From Megascapheus bottae (lineage: Eukaryota > Chordata > Mammalia > Rodentia > Geomyidae), in contig JANJXV010000013.1 of the NCBI GenBank assembly GCA_024803745.1, positions 17,695,001 to 17,759,000 on the forward strand: a stretch of DNA of 64,000 nucleotides, given 5' to 3'. Of this stretch, positions 34,687 to 45,839 are shown piece after piece. The position numbers and the translations under genes are program-made. Position 1 is the first letter of the stretch; every line of letters begins with the position of its first letter. The notes under the pieces were generated by a model, which did no database searches, was not told the DNA's origin, and saw nothing but the letters and a program-made list of their open reading frames with translations.

Positions 34687-35628
34687 ATGGATTCCCTAGT
34701 AGAGAAGAACCACACTGCAGTGACAGATTTCATTCTATTGGGCTTAACACATGATCCAGTCCTTCGAGTCTTCCTCTTCATCATCATCCTCTGCATCTAC
34801 CTGGTGACCATTTCTGGAAATCTCTGCACAATCCTGCTCATCAGAGTCTCCACTCAGCTCCACCACCCCATGTACTTTTTCCTCAGCCATTTAGCTTTTG
34901 TGGATATGGTATTTTCATCTTCTGTCACACCCAACATGTTGGTTAACTTCCTGGTGGACAAAAACAGGATTTCCTACCATGGATGTGGCATTCAGTTGGG
35001 CACAGTTGTTTTCTTTGGGGCAGTTGAGTGCTTTCTTCTGGCTGCCATGGCCTATGATCGCTTTATGGCCATCTGCAACCCACTGCTGTATTCAACCAAA
35101 ATGACCACACAAGTCTGTGTGCAGTTACTTATTATAGCTTATATCAGTGGTTTTCTTGATTCATCATCTTTTACCATTTCCTTTTGTTCTTTACTCTTCT
35201 GTGGACCCAATAGAATCAATCATTTCTTCTGTGATTTTGCTCCTCTACGTGAGGTTGCCTGTTCTGAAGACAGTGTCCTAATACTTCTTTCCACATTGAC
35301 TGCTGGCTTCATTGTTGTCTTCACAGTGATTGTCATAGCTGTGTCCTACATCTACATCCTCATCACCATCCTAAAGATGCACTCCACTGAGGGCCGCCAT
35401 AAGGCCTTCTCCACCTGCACCTCCCACCTCACCGCAGTCACTCTGTTCTATGGAACCATCACATTCGTCTATGTGTTGCCCAAGTCCAGCTACTCCACTG
35501 ACCAGAACAAGGTGATATCTGTGTTCTACATGGTGGTGATCCCTATGTTGAACCCCCTCATCTACAGCCTCAGGAATAATGAGATCAAGAGTGCTCTAAA
35601 AAGAGAGCTTGGTAGGAAACTATTTTAG
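34687..35628 (+). CDS. OR5P: Olfactory receptor, OR5P subfamily (gene 3), intact
   Basis: 313 residues starting [20 protein letters not shown]. The frame is open for nine more codons upstream to a TTG at 34660, but that stretch lies just after the conserved splice site and has no ATG, so the ATG at 34687 is the start. Hallmarks are the sequon NHT at 8-10, [14 protein letters not shown] from 61, [12 protein letters not shown] from 121, [16 protein letters not shown] after the conserved loop-2 Cys, [10 protein letters not shown], and [13 protein letters not shown]. Closest to gene 2, sharing both flanks with it as a direct tandem duplicate about 16.6 kb apart. A single change, MRSTEG to MHSTEG, lies at the inner end of TM5/IC3. 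No frameshift. The product is an odorant GPCR of the cilia membrane. Confidence 0.94.
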   Translation: MDSLVEKNHTAVTDFILLGLTHDPVLRVFLFIIILCIYLVTISGNLCTILLIRVSTQLHHPMYFFLSHLAFVDMVFSSSVTPNMLVNFLVDKNRISYHGCGIQLGTVVFFGAVECFLLAAMAYDRFMAICNPLLYSTKMTTQVCVQLLIIAYISGFLDSSSFTISFCSLLFCGPNRINHFFCDFAPLREVACSEDSVLILLSTLTAGFIVVFTVIVIAVSYIYILITILKMHSTEGRHKAFSTCTSHLTAVTLFYGTITFVYVLPKSSYSTDQNKVISVFYMVVIPMLNPLIYSLRNNEIKSALKRELGRKLF

Positions 35629-36446
35629 GAAGGCCTGTTACTTTCTAATTGTTATTCTACTAATAATAATCCACAGATATAGGTAAAAGGAAAGTTAGTC
35701 TCTGAGGTTGTCTTCTACATATTGCCATGCAACTATTCGTGGCAAAGCTTTAAGTAAACATAATTGTAGTCTTCAGATCCCATAGTAAATAAGAGGTTTT
35801 TAATATGTTAGTTGCACAAAACCTCACTGAATCTATATTAATAATATAAACTGTTTTCATATACAAATTTTGCTGAGTTTTTTTAAGTTTTCTTTATGTT
35901 TTTCAAACAGTGTTCACTGTTGTATAACAACTGCAGGTTGTTAAGTCTTATAGTTTAGATCTTAAGCTAAGGTCTGTAAGGTTAATTCAGTTGTGTTTCC
36001 TTGTGTCCTATTGGGTAGTGATGGAAGCATTGCCAGGATGAGCTAAGTGCAAGTTCTTTGGCTTATTGTGAATCAACTATCAAAGGGTATTATTCTCCTT
36101 CAGCTTACTCTCCTTCAGCTTACTAACTAACCACAAGAGTGAATGGTTTTTCCCTACTATGTCCCTTCCATGATGTGCCACCAAAGACCCAAAATGAACT
36201 TATCAGGGACAAGACTTCTCCAAACCTGTATGCCAACAGAAACTTTTTATAGCTGTAAGTTGGTTATTTCAGCTACTTGTTACAGTAATGGAAAAGTGAG
36301 TACACATAGTCCTATCTCTTTATTGTATCTATTTCGACACCAGTTCATCTTGGGATTAACCTGGTAAGTATATTTATGACTCAATAGACTGTAAGAGAAA
36401 TGCAAGGAGGAAACAGAACAATTTTTCTGAAAGCTGTTCTTGTCTG
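35629..36446 (+). other. 3' flank of OR gene 3 (duplicated unit copy 2)
   Basis: Collinear with 19576-20345 and 44840-45480. Non-coding. It ends at the target of the insertion at 36462. Confidence 0.7.
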
Positions 36447-36461
36447 AAAAATATCTTTGGG

Positions 36462-37188
36462 GGAAAAACAAGATGATTGGGACTGAGGGAGGGAGGGAAA
36501 TTGGGAAAATGGGAAAAATAGGGAAGGGGTATCAATGTGTGAGAACTAATGCACCTACTACCTGACAAATGTAACTCTAACCCCTCTATACATTATCCCA
36601 ACAATAAAAAAAGATGTAATGACATCTCAAAAAAAATTGGCCATGTAATTTTTAACAGAAATAGTTGCTTATTGTTTACATTGCTTAACAAAACTTATAC
36701 TTTGTGAAGTGTAATAGAGCAATTTTTGAACTTAGATTTGCTTCTTTTTCATAGGCTATCACTCAAAAAGCTAATATAGCCCACTAAAATTTAGCATAAA
36801 GAAACTGGCCCTGAAGCTACAAATTTAATCTCAAAGCATCAGAGCAAGGGTTTCAAAAATAAAGTCTCATAATCTATTCAGAATTTAACTACCATTTGTA
36901 TGGAAAGCATTCTCTAATTTATGCAATCTTCAAGCTTTTTATGATTGTATAGTATAAATAATAAAAATGTAATAGTGCATTTATACTATTTATGAATGCA
37001 TGAAAACACAGATACTCTGAAGTCATCTAATTTTTAACTGTTGTACATAATAATGACCAAATTTAGAGAGCCCTGTGAAGAATACGGTCCCGCTGGGCTG
37101 TATTTTCTACTATTTCTGTACATTATTAACACCTTGTCACCATCCTGAATGATCCTGAATTCAAACATTAATTTCTCATTTTAAAAGA
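36462..37188 (+). mobile_element. L1 3' end plus probable 3'-transduced sequence
   Basis: 36462-36610 is an L1 3' UTR of the type seen at 19367. After the A-rich end come about 575 bases of non-L1 sequence ending 'ttctcattttaaaag'. The whole 727-bp block is bounded by a perfect 15-bp TSD, AAAAATATCTTTGGG, at 36447-36461 and 37189-37203, and both other copies of this flank (20330 and 45475) lack it. One TSD pair around L1 plus foreign DNA is the signature of 3' transduction. Confidence 0.65.
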
Positions 37189-37203
37189 AAAAATATCTTT
37201 GGG

Positions 37204-37580
37204 AGTGATGTTTGTGGGTACATAGCATTATGATCTGTGTTGCTAACCTTTTGCTCTGGCCCAGTTATAGTGTTCCAAGTAAAGAAAGGGAAGGGACTTT
37301 CTGGTCAAGGTAGCTGAGTTCTGCTGGCAAAAGGAGTTCCTGAGCTTCTGAGGATTAAGTCAAAGAAAAACAAGCAATTTCCAAAAAAAGCAGTAACAGT
37401 GATGCTGCTACAATTAAACCATTAGATTGTGGGCGTGAACTGACCTACATGCTTCTGACTTTCCCTGATCTCTAATAACTAGTATGTTCTGAAGACAGTC
37501 CTAGCGAAGGTTCACAGTAGCACAACAGCTATGTACATAAGAGCTCGTAAAATGGCATTAATCAACATGATCTCCATGAT
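37204..37580 (+). other. 3' flank of OR gene 3, continued
   Basis: Continues the flank after the insertion, with matches to 20346-20500 and 45485-46150. Non-coding. Confidence 0.6.
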
Positions 37581-37602
37581 TTGGAAACAAGAGATTTTTC
37601 TT

Positions 37603-37885
37603 TTTTATTGTAATTAATAGAACATTACATTATATTCACTAGATAGAAGTTGCATTACTTCACAAACATTGATACCCTTTCTTGTGTTTTTGTCCCCATT
37701 TCCCTCTCCCTCTCCCCTCATCTTGTTTTCCCCCCTTCCCTATCCTATTTCAAATAAACATATATATATATATATATTAGATAACAAGGTAAGATATTGC
37801 AACAATATGAGATAACCAAGGAACAACAAAAGAGAGGAGAAATAACATAGTACATTAAGAACACGAGTCACATGTTATATGGCTC
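37603..37885 (-). mobile_element. L1 lineage B 3' UTR fragment (minus)
   Basis: A 283-bp reverse-orientation 3' UTR, containing (TA)n near 37757-37778. It is bounded by a 22-bp perfect TSD at 37581-37602 and 37886-37907 (it contains ggaaacaagagattttt). Confidence 0.93.
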
Positions 37886-37907
37886 TTGGAAACAAGAGAT
37901 TTTTCTT

Positions 37908-38270
37908 AATGTAGTTGTTTTGCCTATCTTTTCTCAGTGAACTTTTTGCAGTTATTTCCCTTGCCTCTCATTTTTCTGGATTATTTCCTAAGGTCACTGT
38001 TTCTGATTTTCATATACTTGGTCTTAAATATAAGGTTTTTTCTGATTTGGGAATGAGAAAGGGACAAAGAGTAAACCAATACTACAGCAATATTCACTCG
38101 ACACTATGTTGGAAATAAATTTTATAGCTGGGGCAGGGGGGAGAGCCAGCGGGGATGGAAAGAAAATGAGGGAAGGGGCAATACTCTTCGAAAGAAATGT
38201 ACTGATTACCTTACTAAGTGACTGTAACCCCTCTGTACATTACTTTAAAATAAATTAAAATTAAAAATAG
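37908..38270 (+). mobile_element. L1 lineage C 3' UTR
   Basis: From about 38010 the sequence matches the lineage-C 3' UTR (ggacaaagagtaaaccaata … tgtaacccctctgtacatta) and ends in an A-rich tail. 37908-38010 is T-rich and probably part of the same old element. Confidence 0.65.
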
Positions 38271-38279
38271 AAAAGCAAA

Positions 38280-38935
38280 CAAACAATACCAGTGTTTACA
38301 ATATGGAAGTTCCTCAAGAAACAAAATATAGAGCTTTCCTATGACCCAGCAATCCCACTCCTGGACATTTATCCAATAAAGCACAAACAAGTCTACAGTA
38401 AAGCTACAGCACAACCCTATTTAATTGCAATACTTGTTATCATAGCCAAGAAATCAGCCCATAGGCCTTTCAATGAACTAATGGATCAAGAAAATGTGGT
38501 AATTTGACCACTGAGGGCCATCTAGGTTGATTTCATATCTTAGCTATGGTAAACAATGCTGCAAGGAGGTTGTCCTGATGGCTTTAGTGCAAACTGGTTT
38601 GTAGTCATTCGGACAAATGCCCAGCGTTGCTGGGTCATAAAGGAAAACCATAGTCTCTTGAGGAGTCTCCAAATTGCTTCCCATTGAAAAACTTTACATT
38701 CCAGCCAACAGTGTAGTAGTATTCTCTTTTGGCCAAATCCCTGCCTGCATGCATTATTGTTAGTTTTCTTGATAATGACCATTCTAAATGGAATGAAATT
38801 TAATTCTATGCTTCCATCATAAAGAATGACATTGCCCCATTCACAAGGGAATGGAAAGACTTGGAAAAAAATTTACTGAGAGAAGTAAGTCAGACCGAAA
38901 GAAACATAGGCTGCATAGTTTCCTTTATTCATAAT
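38280..38935. mobile_element. Old rearranged L1 fragment (plus/minus/plus), paralogue of 20500-21050
   Basis: 38310-38515 is ORF2 C-terminal on the plus strand, 38520-38790 is inverted (gtgcaaactggtttgtagtc), and 38795-38935 is plus strand. The arrangement is identical to 20500-21050. Confidence 0.72.
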
Positions 38936-39500
38936 ATTTGGAACCTTCCTATAAAATTACAAGTAAACCCAATGAATAGTAAAAGATAACATTTTAAATG
39001 ACACATGCACCTCGGTGCTTATTTTATTTTGCTTTGTTCTTATTATCTCCCACAATTCTTATACTGTGCAGCATCAATATTTCCTTGTCAAAAGAAAATG
39101 ATCATCACTTCCTTTTAACTCTTGATTTCTCAAGATTATAAGCCACATGTAGAATACTTTACAATGTAGTAAGGAATGAAATAAGAACATATGTACTCAT
39201 GAGCTTACTTATGTAACTGTAACCTCCTGCTCATTACCTGTCCAATAAAGATTGAAAAAGGAGATTACATTGAAAAAAAAGATGAATAAATACTCTTGAA
39301 CATAAGTAACAAAACAGCACTCTAAATATTCACGCAGTGGGACCAAAGGATAATTAGGAGATTATCACAAGAGCTTAGAAGCTATGTGCATTTAACCATA
39401 TGAAATGATGCTTATCAAAGGGAACTCCTAGAAACAGCAACAAGAAGTTTTTGTATTGCACTGTGTGTGATTCAAAGAAAAAAAAAAAACACAGTGCATA
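38936..39500 (+). other. 3' flank of the gene 3 unit with old L1 lineage C remnants
   Basis: Contains 'acaagtaaacccaatga' (as at 28219) without the full-length L1, so the first bases are the empty site of that element. A lineage-C 3' end (cttatgtaactgtaacctcc) lies near 39205. 39350-39480 matches 28990-29090 plus 29580-29620. Confidence 0.6.
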
Positions 39501-41074
39501 GTTTTTTTTATCCTCTGACCATCTGCAAAACACTTAAGACCAAATTTAAAAAAAAAAACAAAACCTTCTTTACAATAATTAACATTAGAAAAGGGGAGGA
39601 GAGCAGAAGCTAAGTGATTACTACATTAGCCCCAACGAGCTAGAGCAACTCTGAGTGGCCCAAGAAATGGAATGACATAGGGCAGATATAAAAAGAGGAA
39701 GAAGGAGGATTTACTGAGGGAGAGGACAGGGAAGTGGACCTCTAGGGGGAACTGGAGGTCAAGGAGTGGATCTGGGTGGGGAATCAAGAAAGGTCAATGT
39801 AACCATGAGGAGGCATCCATGGACAGGGCCTACGCATATGCCACCTAGGAGCATAGAACTGGGTGATCCATGGGAGAGGCAAATGGAGGCCCTGAGAGGG
39901 GAGCATGCCCATTGAGGGAGGTCCAGGATGAGATACTCCAGGTGGTAGGCAGGATGGAGGCTGCCCCCTAGAGCCTGGAGGCCCAGCATGGGGGACGCCT
40001 TAGGCCATAGTTGCCACGGTGGTCCAGCTGCAAATGAGACATCCCTGGATGGGGCATCCGCACTGGTGCGAATGGATGTAGATGTGAATGTCCATGACCA
40101 GGATGTTAAAGCCCCTGGAATTCCTGGTGAAGGGGGGACATGTCCTCCAGTCCCAGGAGGCATTGATGGTGGGGGACATGGCTGGGTTTATTCCAGGTGG
40201 TACTGGAGGTGGGAAGGAGCCAGGGAGACAGCATGTTTAGAGGAAGAAGCCCAGATCCCAATGAAGATGCCACGGGATTCGGGGCAGAAGATGAAGGGGG
40301 GGAGGGCATCTGCAAACAGCTGATGAGGTCCCTCAGCCTGGGAATGCGGGTTCTGGGCTGCCAGAAGTCGTTCAGGGGCTGAGCCATGCCACTCACCTTT
40401 AGAGTCCTTCTTGAAAGCCTAAGAGGCTGTGATAGGGCTGTTACAGAGATACTGCCCATTCATGGTCTCAATTGCTGCAGCTGAAGCAGCAAATGAAGCA
40501 AAGTGAACGCAAGCTTAACCTTGGCGGTTTCCTGCGTCAGAATCCCGCATAATTTCAGTGGTTTTTAAAGACGATTCCAAAGGTGCTGAAAGTATCACAA
40601 AGCGGCTTCTCATCAATCTCTGGGTCCAGATTCCCGATGAAAGTGTTGGCCCCTACATCCAGTGATTTTTTTTCATATATTTTTATTGTAATTAATGGAA
40701 GCCTTACATTATATTCACCAGATAGAAGGTACATTACTTCACAAATATTGATACCCTTTCTCATGTCATGGTCCCCATTTCCAACCTCCCCTACCCCCCT
40801 AGATTTCCCCCCTTCCCTCTCCTATTTCTAATAACCAATTAAGCATATATAAAATACATAACAAGGTGAAATACTGAAATAATATGAGATAACCAAGGGA
40901 CAGCAAAAGAGATGAGAGATAACATAGTACATTAAAAACAATAATCACTCATTATATGGCTTTTGTTCCTATATCCTGAAGGTCCTTTCATTTAGCATCA
41001 TACTATATGGCCTTATGCATCTAGATTTTGTTCTATTGTGAATCTCTGCTAGGAGAGCCCAAGGTTTCTACTGA

Positions 41075-41845
41075 TTATGACAAATAAGGGAAACCATTGA
41101 GCCTATGTGTCTGGCTTACTTCACTTAATATGATTTTTTCTAAGTCTTTCCATTTCCTTACAAATGGGGCAATATCGTTCTTTCTAACAGCAGCATAGAA
41201 TTCCATTATGTATAAATACCACATCTTGTTGATCCACTCATCAAGTGAGGGACATCTAGGTTGGTTCCATATCTTTGCTATGGTAAATAGTGCTGCAATG
41301 AACATCATTGCGCTAGTGGATTTAGTCTGTCCTTGTTTCCGGACGATTGGGAAAATGCCAAGTAGTGGAATTGCTGGGTCATAGGGGAGCTCTATGTTTA
41401 GTCTTTTGAGGAACTGCCATACTGCTTTCCATAGTGGTTGAATGAGTTTGCACTCCCACCAACAGTGTAGTAGTGATCCCTCCTGGCCACATCCCCTCCA
41501 GCATCTGTTGTTATTAGACTTCTTGATCATGGCCATTCTAACTGAAGTGAGGTGGTATCTTAGAGTTGTTTTGATTTGCATTTCTTTTATGGCCAGAGAT
41601 GTTGAACATTTCTTCTTGTGTCTATAGGCCATTTTTATTTCTTCTTCAGAGAAGACTTTCTTTAAGTCTTTGTCCCATCTTTTAATGGAATGATTGTTTC
41701 TTTGGAGATTAGTTTGGGAGTGATTCAATTGTTTGAGCTGTTGATATATTTTAGATATGAGGCCTTTGTCTGTTGTATGGTTAGTGAAGATCTTCTCCCA
41801 CTCTGTAGGCTTTCTAGTTAGTTTGCTAGCTATGTCCTTTACCAT
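41075..41845 (-). pseudogene. L1 ORF2 C-terminal fragment (lineage B)
   Basis: A 256-residue open frame covering the end of the ORF2 protein: MVKDIASKLTRKPTEWEKIF at the start, the Cys-containing [20 protein letters not shown] in the middle, then NQPRCPSLDEWINKMWYLYI and SEVSQTHR near the end. There is no catalytic region in this frame. Low divergence from other lineage-B copies indicates a young insertion. Confidence 0.88.
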
Positions 41846-42394
41846 ACAGAAGCTGTGCAGTTTAATGCAGTCCCACTTATCCAGCCTTTCTCTGATTTGT
41901 TGTGTTTCTTAGTCCTTATTAAGAAAGTTTTGACCTGTGCCAAGGAGACCTAGTGTATCTCTTATTCCTTCTTGTAAAATTTTCAGTCTATCGGCTTTTA
42001 CTTCGAGGTCCATTTGGAGTTAATCCTAGTGCAGGGTGACAAAGAAGGATCCAACTTTAGTTTTCTGCCAGCAACATTTGTTGAAGAGGCTGTCTTTCTT
42101 CCGTTCTATTTTTTTGGCTCCCCTATCAAAGATTAGGTGACCACAGGTCTGTGGTTTAATATCTGGGTCTTCAGTTCTATTCCACTAGTCTATAGGGTTC
42201 TTTAAGTACAGAATCATGTCATCTGAAAAGAGAGAAAGTTTCACTTCCTCTTTCCCTGTTTGGGTCCCCTTTATGCTTGCTTCTTGCTTATTGCTCTGGC
42301 TCGGAATTCTATTACTATGTTAAAGAGAAATGGAGAGAGTGGGCATCCTTGTCTCGTTTCTGATTTTAGAGGGAATGGCTTTAGCTTTTCGCCA

Positions 42395-43401
42395 TTAAGT
42401 ATAATATAGCTGTGGGTTTGTCATACACAGCCTTATTACATTGAGGAATGTTCCATGGATTCCTAGTTTCTCCAGAGCTTTTAACATAAAGGGGTGTTGG
42501 ATCTTGCCAAAAGCCTTTTCTGCATCTATTGAGACAATCATGTGATTTTTGTCCTTGCTCCTGTTGATGTGTTGAATTATATTAATTGATTTGCGTATGT
42601 TGAACCAGCTTTGCCTCCCTGTGATGAAACCTGTTTGATTATAGTGCATAATTTTTTTGATGAGTTGTTGTAGACGGTTGGCCAGTATTTTGTTGAGAAG
42701 TTTTGCATTGATGTTCATCAAAGAAATAGGTCTATAGTTCTCTTTCTTTGGTGAATCTCTGTCTGGTTTGTGGATGAGGATATATTGGCTTCATAGAATG
42801 AGTTTGGTAAAGAACCTTCATTTTCAATTTCATTGAAGAGCTTGAGGAGTATTGGTGTGAGCTCTGCTTTGAAGACCTTATAGAATTCAGCTGTGAATCC
42901 ATCTGGCCCTGGGCTTTTCTTAGGTGGAAGGTCTCTTATTGCCATTTTTAATTCAGTGCTTGAAATAGGCCTGTTTAGTTGGGTTAGTTTTTCTTGGTTC
43001 AGTGTGGTTATGTTAATATTGGCTAGGAATTCATCCATTTCTTCTAGATTCTCAAATTTGTTGGCATAAAGGTTTGAAAAATATTCCCTCATGATGCTCT
43101 GGATCTTGGTAATTTCTATTGTGATATGACCATTCTTGTCTGTGATTTTGTTTATTTGAGTATGCTCCCTTCTTTTTTTGGTAAGATTTGGTAAGGGTCT
43201 GTCAATTTTGTTAATTTTTTCAAAGAACCAACTCCTTGTTTTGTTGATTCTTTCTATAGTTTTTTTTTTGGACTCCAATTCATTTAAATCTGCTTTGATT
43301 TTAATAATTTGCTTCCTTCTACTGGGATTAGGGTTGGTTTGTTGCTCTTTTTCCAGGTGCTTAAGAGGACACATTAAATTGTTTGTTTGTGATTTTTCCA
43401 A
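42395..43401 (-). pseudogene. L1 ORF2 linker and reverse-transcriptase fragments (lineage B)
   Basis: Two adjacent frames, 42718-43401 and 42395-42721, overlap by a few bases and together cover the linker and the start of the reverse transcriptase ([17 protein letters not shown], then [20 protein letters not shown]). A small deletion near 42720-42790 shifts the frame, and the palm that follows is broken again near 42180-42400. Confidence 0.85.
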
Positions 43402-43794
43402 TTTGTTATTGTAGGCACTCAGAGCTATACTACATCCAGGTTTTTGTTATGAGCTGGTGCCTTGTTCGCCTGGATGGGATTCTAATAATACTTGATCACA
43501 TTCATAGTGTTATTGGCAGAGTCAGCATCTTCCTTACTCAAGAATTCAACAAATCCATAACCTTAATGCTGGCTAGTGACTCTATCCTTTGGCATGTGAG
43601 TGTTGACCACGGGCCCTTCCTGGAGAATAGTTCCCACAGGAGTGTTCTCTGACCTCCTCATCCAGGCTCCCCAAGCACACAGTGACATTGGGAGCCCGGG
43701 GCATCTGCTACAGTTTGGTGTAATACTTGTCGCTCTGTAGGAGTTTTCTTTTTTCTCTAGTGGTAAGGTGGAAGGAAATCAGGCCTAGAAGCCT

Positions 43795-44074
43795 GTAATT
43801 TGTTTTTCCTTTTTTTCCCCCTTTGGTTTGTCACTTTTGTAACTGTATTTGATTTCTGTCCCTTTGTCTTGTATATAAGGGGAAAGGGATGCACAGAAAT
43901 GTTGGGACAAAGGATAAGCTGATTCGGCAATGATAATCACTAGAGGACACTCTATGGACTATATAAGTTAGGGCTGGCGGGGACATGGGAGAGAAGGCAG
44001 TAGATGACACTTCTTGAAAGGAAATGTACTCATTACATCTGTACATCACCTTTACAAAAAACATTTTGTGCCAG
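43795..44074 (+). mobile_element. L1 lineage C 3' UTR
   Basis: Collinear with 29590-29898 (gacaaaggataagctgattc … gaaatgtactcattac). It ends 'acatcacctttacaaaaaac'. It resumes the old element interrupted by the SF3B4 retrocopy. Confidence 0.68.
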
Positions 44075-44247
44075 TCCTGGAGCTTGAGACAAGGGTCTGG
44101 GAACTGTTCCTGAGCTTCACTTACTCAAGGCTAGCACCCTACCACTGGAGCAACAATGCCCCTTTTGGCTTTTGGTACTGAGGAATTGAATTCAGGGCTT
44201 CATGCATGCTGGGCAAGCGCTCTACCACTAAGCCACCTTCCCAGCTC
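44075..44247 (-). mobile_element. ID-like dimeric SINE
   Basis: Minus-strand dimer: 'tgccagtcctggagcttgag' to 'taccactaagccaccttccc'. Moderately diverged. Confidence 0.82.
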
Positions 44248-44514
44248 TACAATAATTTTTTTAATGTATATATTCACAATTGAGTTCTCCCTTAAAGTTA
44301 CCATATTTCAGTCAATATATTTATACATACTTGCATACCACCCAATGCATGTACTTATTTTTTATTAACTGTATATACTTACCACATGTAAGGAAAACAT
44401 GCATCCTTTGTCTCCTGGACCTAAAATGTTCATTTTCCTCATAGCTTAATCATATTGTTATGTCTGGCAGCTATTTATACAAACACACCAAAAATCAATT
44501 ATAATTGTACTTGA
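44248..44514. other. Distal 3' flank of the gene 3 unit
   Basis: Matches 31485-31745 and 9755-9956. Non-coding. Confidence 0.55.
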
Positions 44515-44716
44515 TAGGGATTTTTTTTTCCAGTTCTAGGCTTGAGCTCAGGGCCTGAGCACTGTCCTTGGATTTTCTCAAAGCTAGAGCTCTACCACTT
44601 GAGCATCAGCACCATTTCCAGCTTTTTTTCTCTAAGAATGTGGAACTGAGGAATTGAACCTGGATCTTTGTGCGTGCTAGGCAAGCACTCAACCACTAGG
44701 CCAAACTACTGGCGCC
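44515..44716 (-). mobile_element. ID-like dimeric SINE
   Basis: T-rich left end (ttttttttccagttctaggc), right half, then 'actcaaccactaggccaaac'. The paralogous site at 31755 lacks it: 'tttgatgtttacttg' reads straight through there. Confidence 0.88.
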
Positions 44717-45528
44717 TTGATGTTTACTTAATTTAAAGAACTGGAAGGATTGAGTGCTTATATTTTTTAAAGAGAGAGTAAACTTTATCAAAGTACATTA
44801 TATGCATATGCAGAAATATAACAATAAAAACCCTTTGGTAATTAATACACACTAAAAAATGAGTCTCCAAATTTTCTTGTATTATTGATATGCAACTATT
44901 CATGGTGAAACTTTAAGTAAAGATAGTGGTAGTTTTCAGATACTGTAGCAAATAAGAGTTTTGTAAGGTTGTATAAAACTTCACTAAATCTATATTAAAA
45001 ACATAAACTCTTTTCATAAACAAACTTTGCTGAAATATTTTTAAGTTTCCTTTATGTTTTTCAGTGTTCACTGCTGTATATTCAGTTTGTTAAATCTGAT
45101 TATAGTTTAGATATTAAGCTAAGGTCTATAAAGTTACTTAACTTGTGATTCCTTGTGTCCTATTGGGTAGTGATGGAAGGGTTGAGAGGTATGAAAGGGC
45201 ATTGTGGGTGAATTATTTGCCCTACCGTGTCCCTGCTATCAGATGCCACCAAGCACCCAAACCTGTGTGCCAAAGTAATCTTTTTAATCACTGCAAGTTG
45301 ATTATCTAAATTACTTACAGTAATGGAGAAATGACTACACATATTCCCATCACTTTATTGTATCAACACCAATTTATCCTGAGATGAACTTAGTAGGTAT
45401 ATTTATGACCCAGTATACTATAAGAGAAATGTAAGGAGGAACCAGAGAGAAAATTTTTTGGAAATCTGTTTTGTAAAATAAAAGGTATCTTTGGGAGTGA
45501 CCTTTGTGGAATCATAACATTCTGGTCT
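44717..45528 (+). other. End of gene 3 unit, then an orphan OR 3' flank (unit copy 3)
   Basis: From about 44840 the sequence is collinear with the 3' flanks of OR genes 2 and 3 (tgcaactattcatggtgaaa; tcctgagatgaacttagtag), but no OR coding sequence precedes it. Non-coding. Confidence 0.65.
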
Positions 45529-45839
45529 TGTTGTGCCAAGATTGTTCCATGTTCTGGGAATGACCCCCTCTCCCCTTGTTTAGGGCCCATGTACTTGAAC
45601 CCCAGGTGGTAATAGCTTGGTACTCAGCGGTTAGACACCTGAGTTCTAATTCGACCAGTGGTTAATTGTGATTCTTCTTTAAAAGCGGTGTAAAGTTCTT
45701 GCTCAGGGCCTTTCAGCGTTGCCGGCTGTTGGTACGCGGAGGCCCGAGTCCGGACTCGAAAATAAACGAACCCCTGCTTTTTAGCTTTGGCTGTGGTCTC
45801 TGGTGGTCTTTTTGGGGTTCTAGAAATTCGGGTACAACA
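45529..45839 (+). mobile_element. Solo LTR of an endogenous retrovirus
   Basis: A 311-bp block starting TGTTGT and ending ACAACA (perfect 6-bp inverted termini). It has an AATAAA polyadenylation signal at 45761 and a GC-richer centre. It interrupts the OR 3' flank between 'acattctggtct' and 'gtgtatgttcctaac', which are adjacent in the paralogous copies near 20372. No internal retroviral sequence is attached, so it is a solo LTR left by recombination. The host duplication is not clean enough to assign a retroviral class. Confidence 0.82.

Larger units (their letters stand above)
40663..43429 (-). mobile_element. L1 lineage B inside the SF3B4 pseudogene
   Basis: A 2.77-kb 5'-truncated copy: the 3' UTR starts at the T-rich end near 40670 and ORF2 extends to 43429. 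It is flanked by the 10-bp TSD CTACATCCAG at 40653-40662 and 43430-43439, which are the same SF3B4 codons (…LDVG). Removing it restores the collinear order of the two pseudogene halves. Confidence 0.93.
39501..43745 (-). pseudogene. SF3B4: SF3B4 processed pseudogene, split by an L1
   Basis: An intronless, minus-strand copy of splicing factor 3b subunit 4, in two pieces: 43440 to about 43745 (5' part) and 39501-40662 (3' part). The first RNA-recognition motif is frameshifted. RRM2 is recognisable (GANTFIGNLDPEIDEK, then [17 protein letters not shown] codons at 40440-40500). The Pro-rich C-terminus includes [14 protein letters not shown] at 40200-40330 and ends RGPLPCPLPQ with TAA at 39713-39711. 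The 3' UTR runs to an A tail read as T at 39501-39508. Stops and frameshifts throughout mean it cannot make the U2 snRNP protein. Lack of introns and the tail show retrotransposition by L1. Confidence 0.9.

Noticed and set aside
39759..40459. Open frames of 111-134 residues as possible new proline-rich genes
   Set aside because: They are frame-shifted pieces of the SF3B4 processed pseudogene or its antisense.
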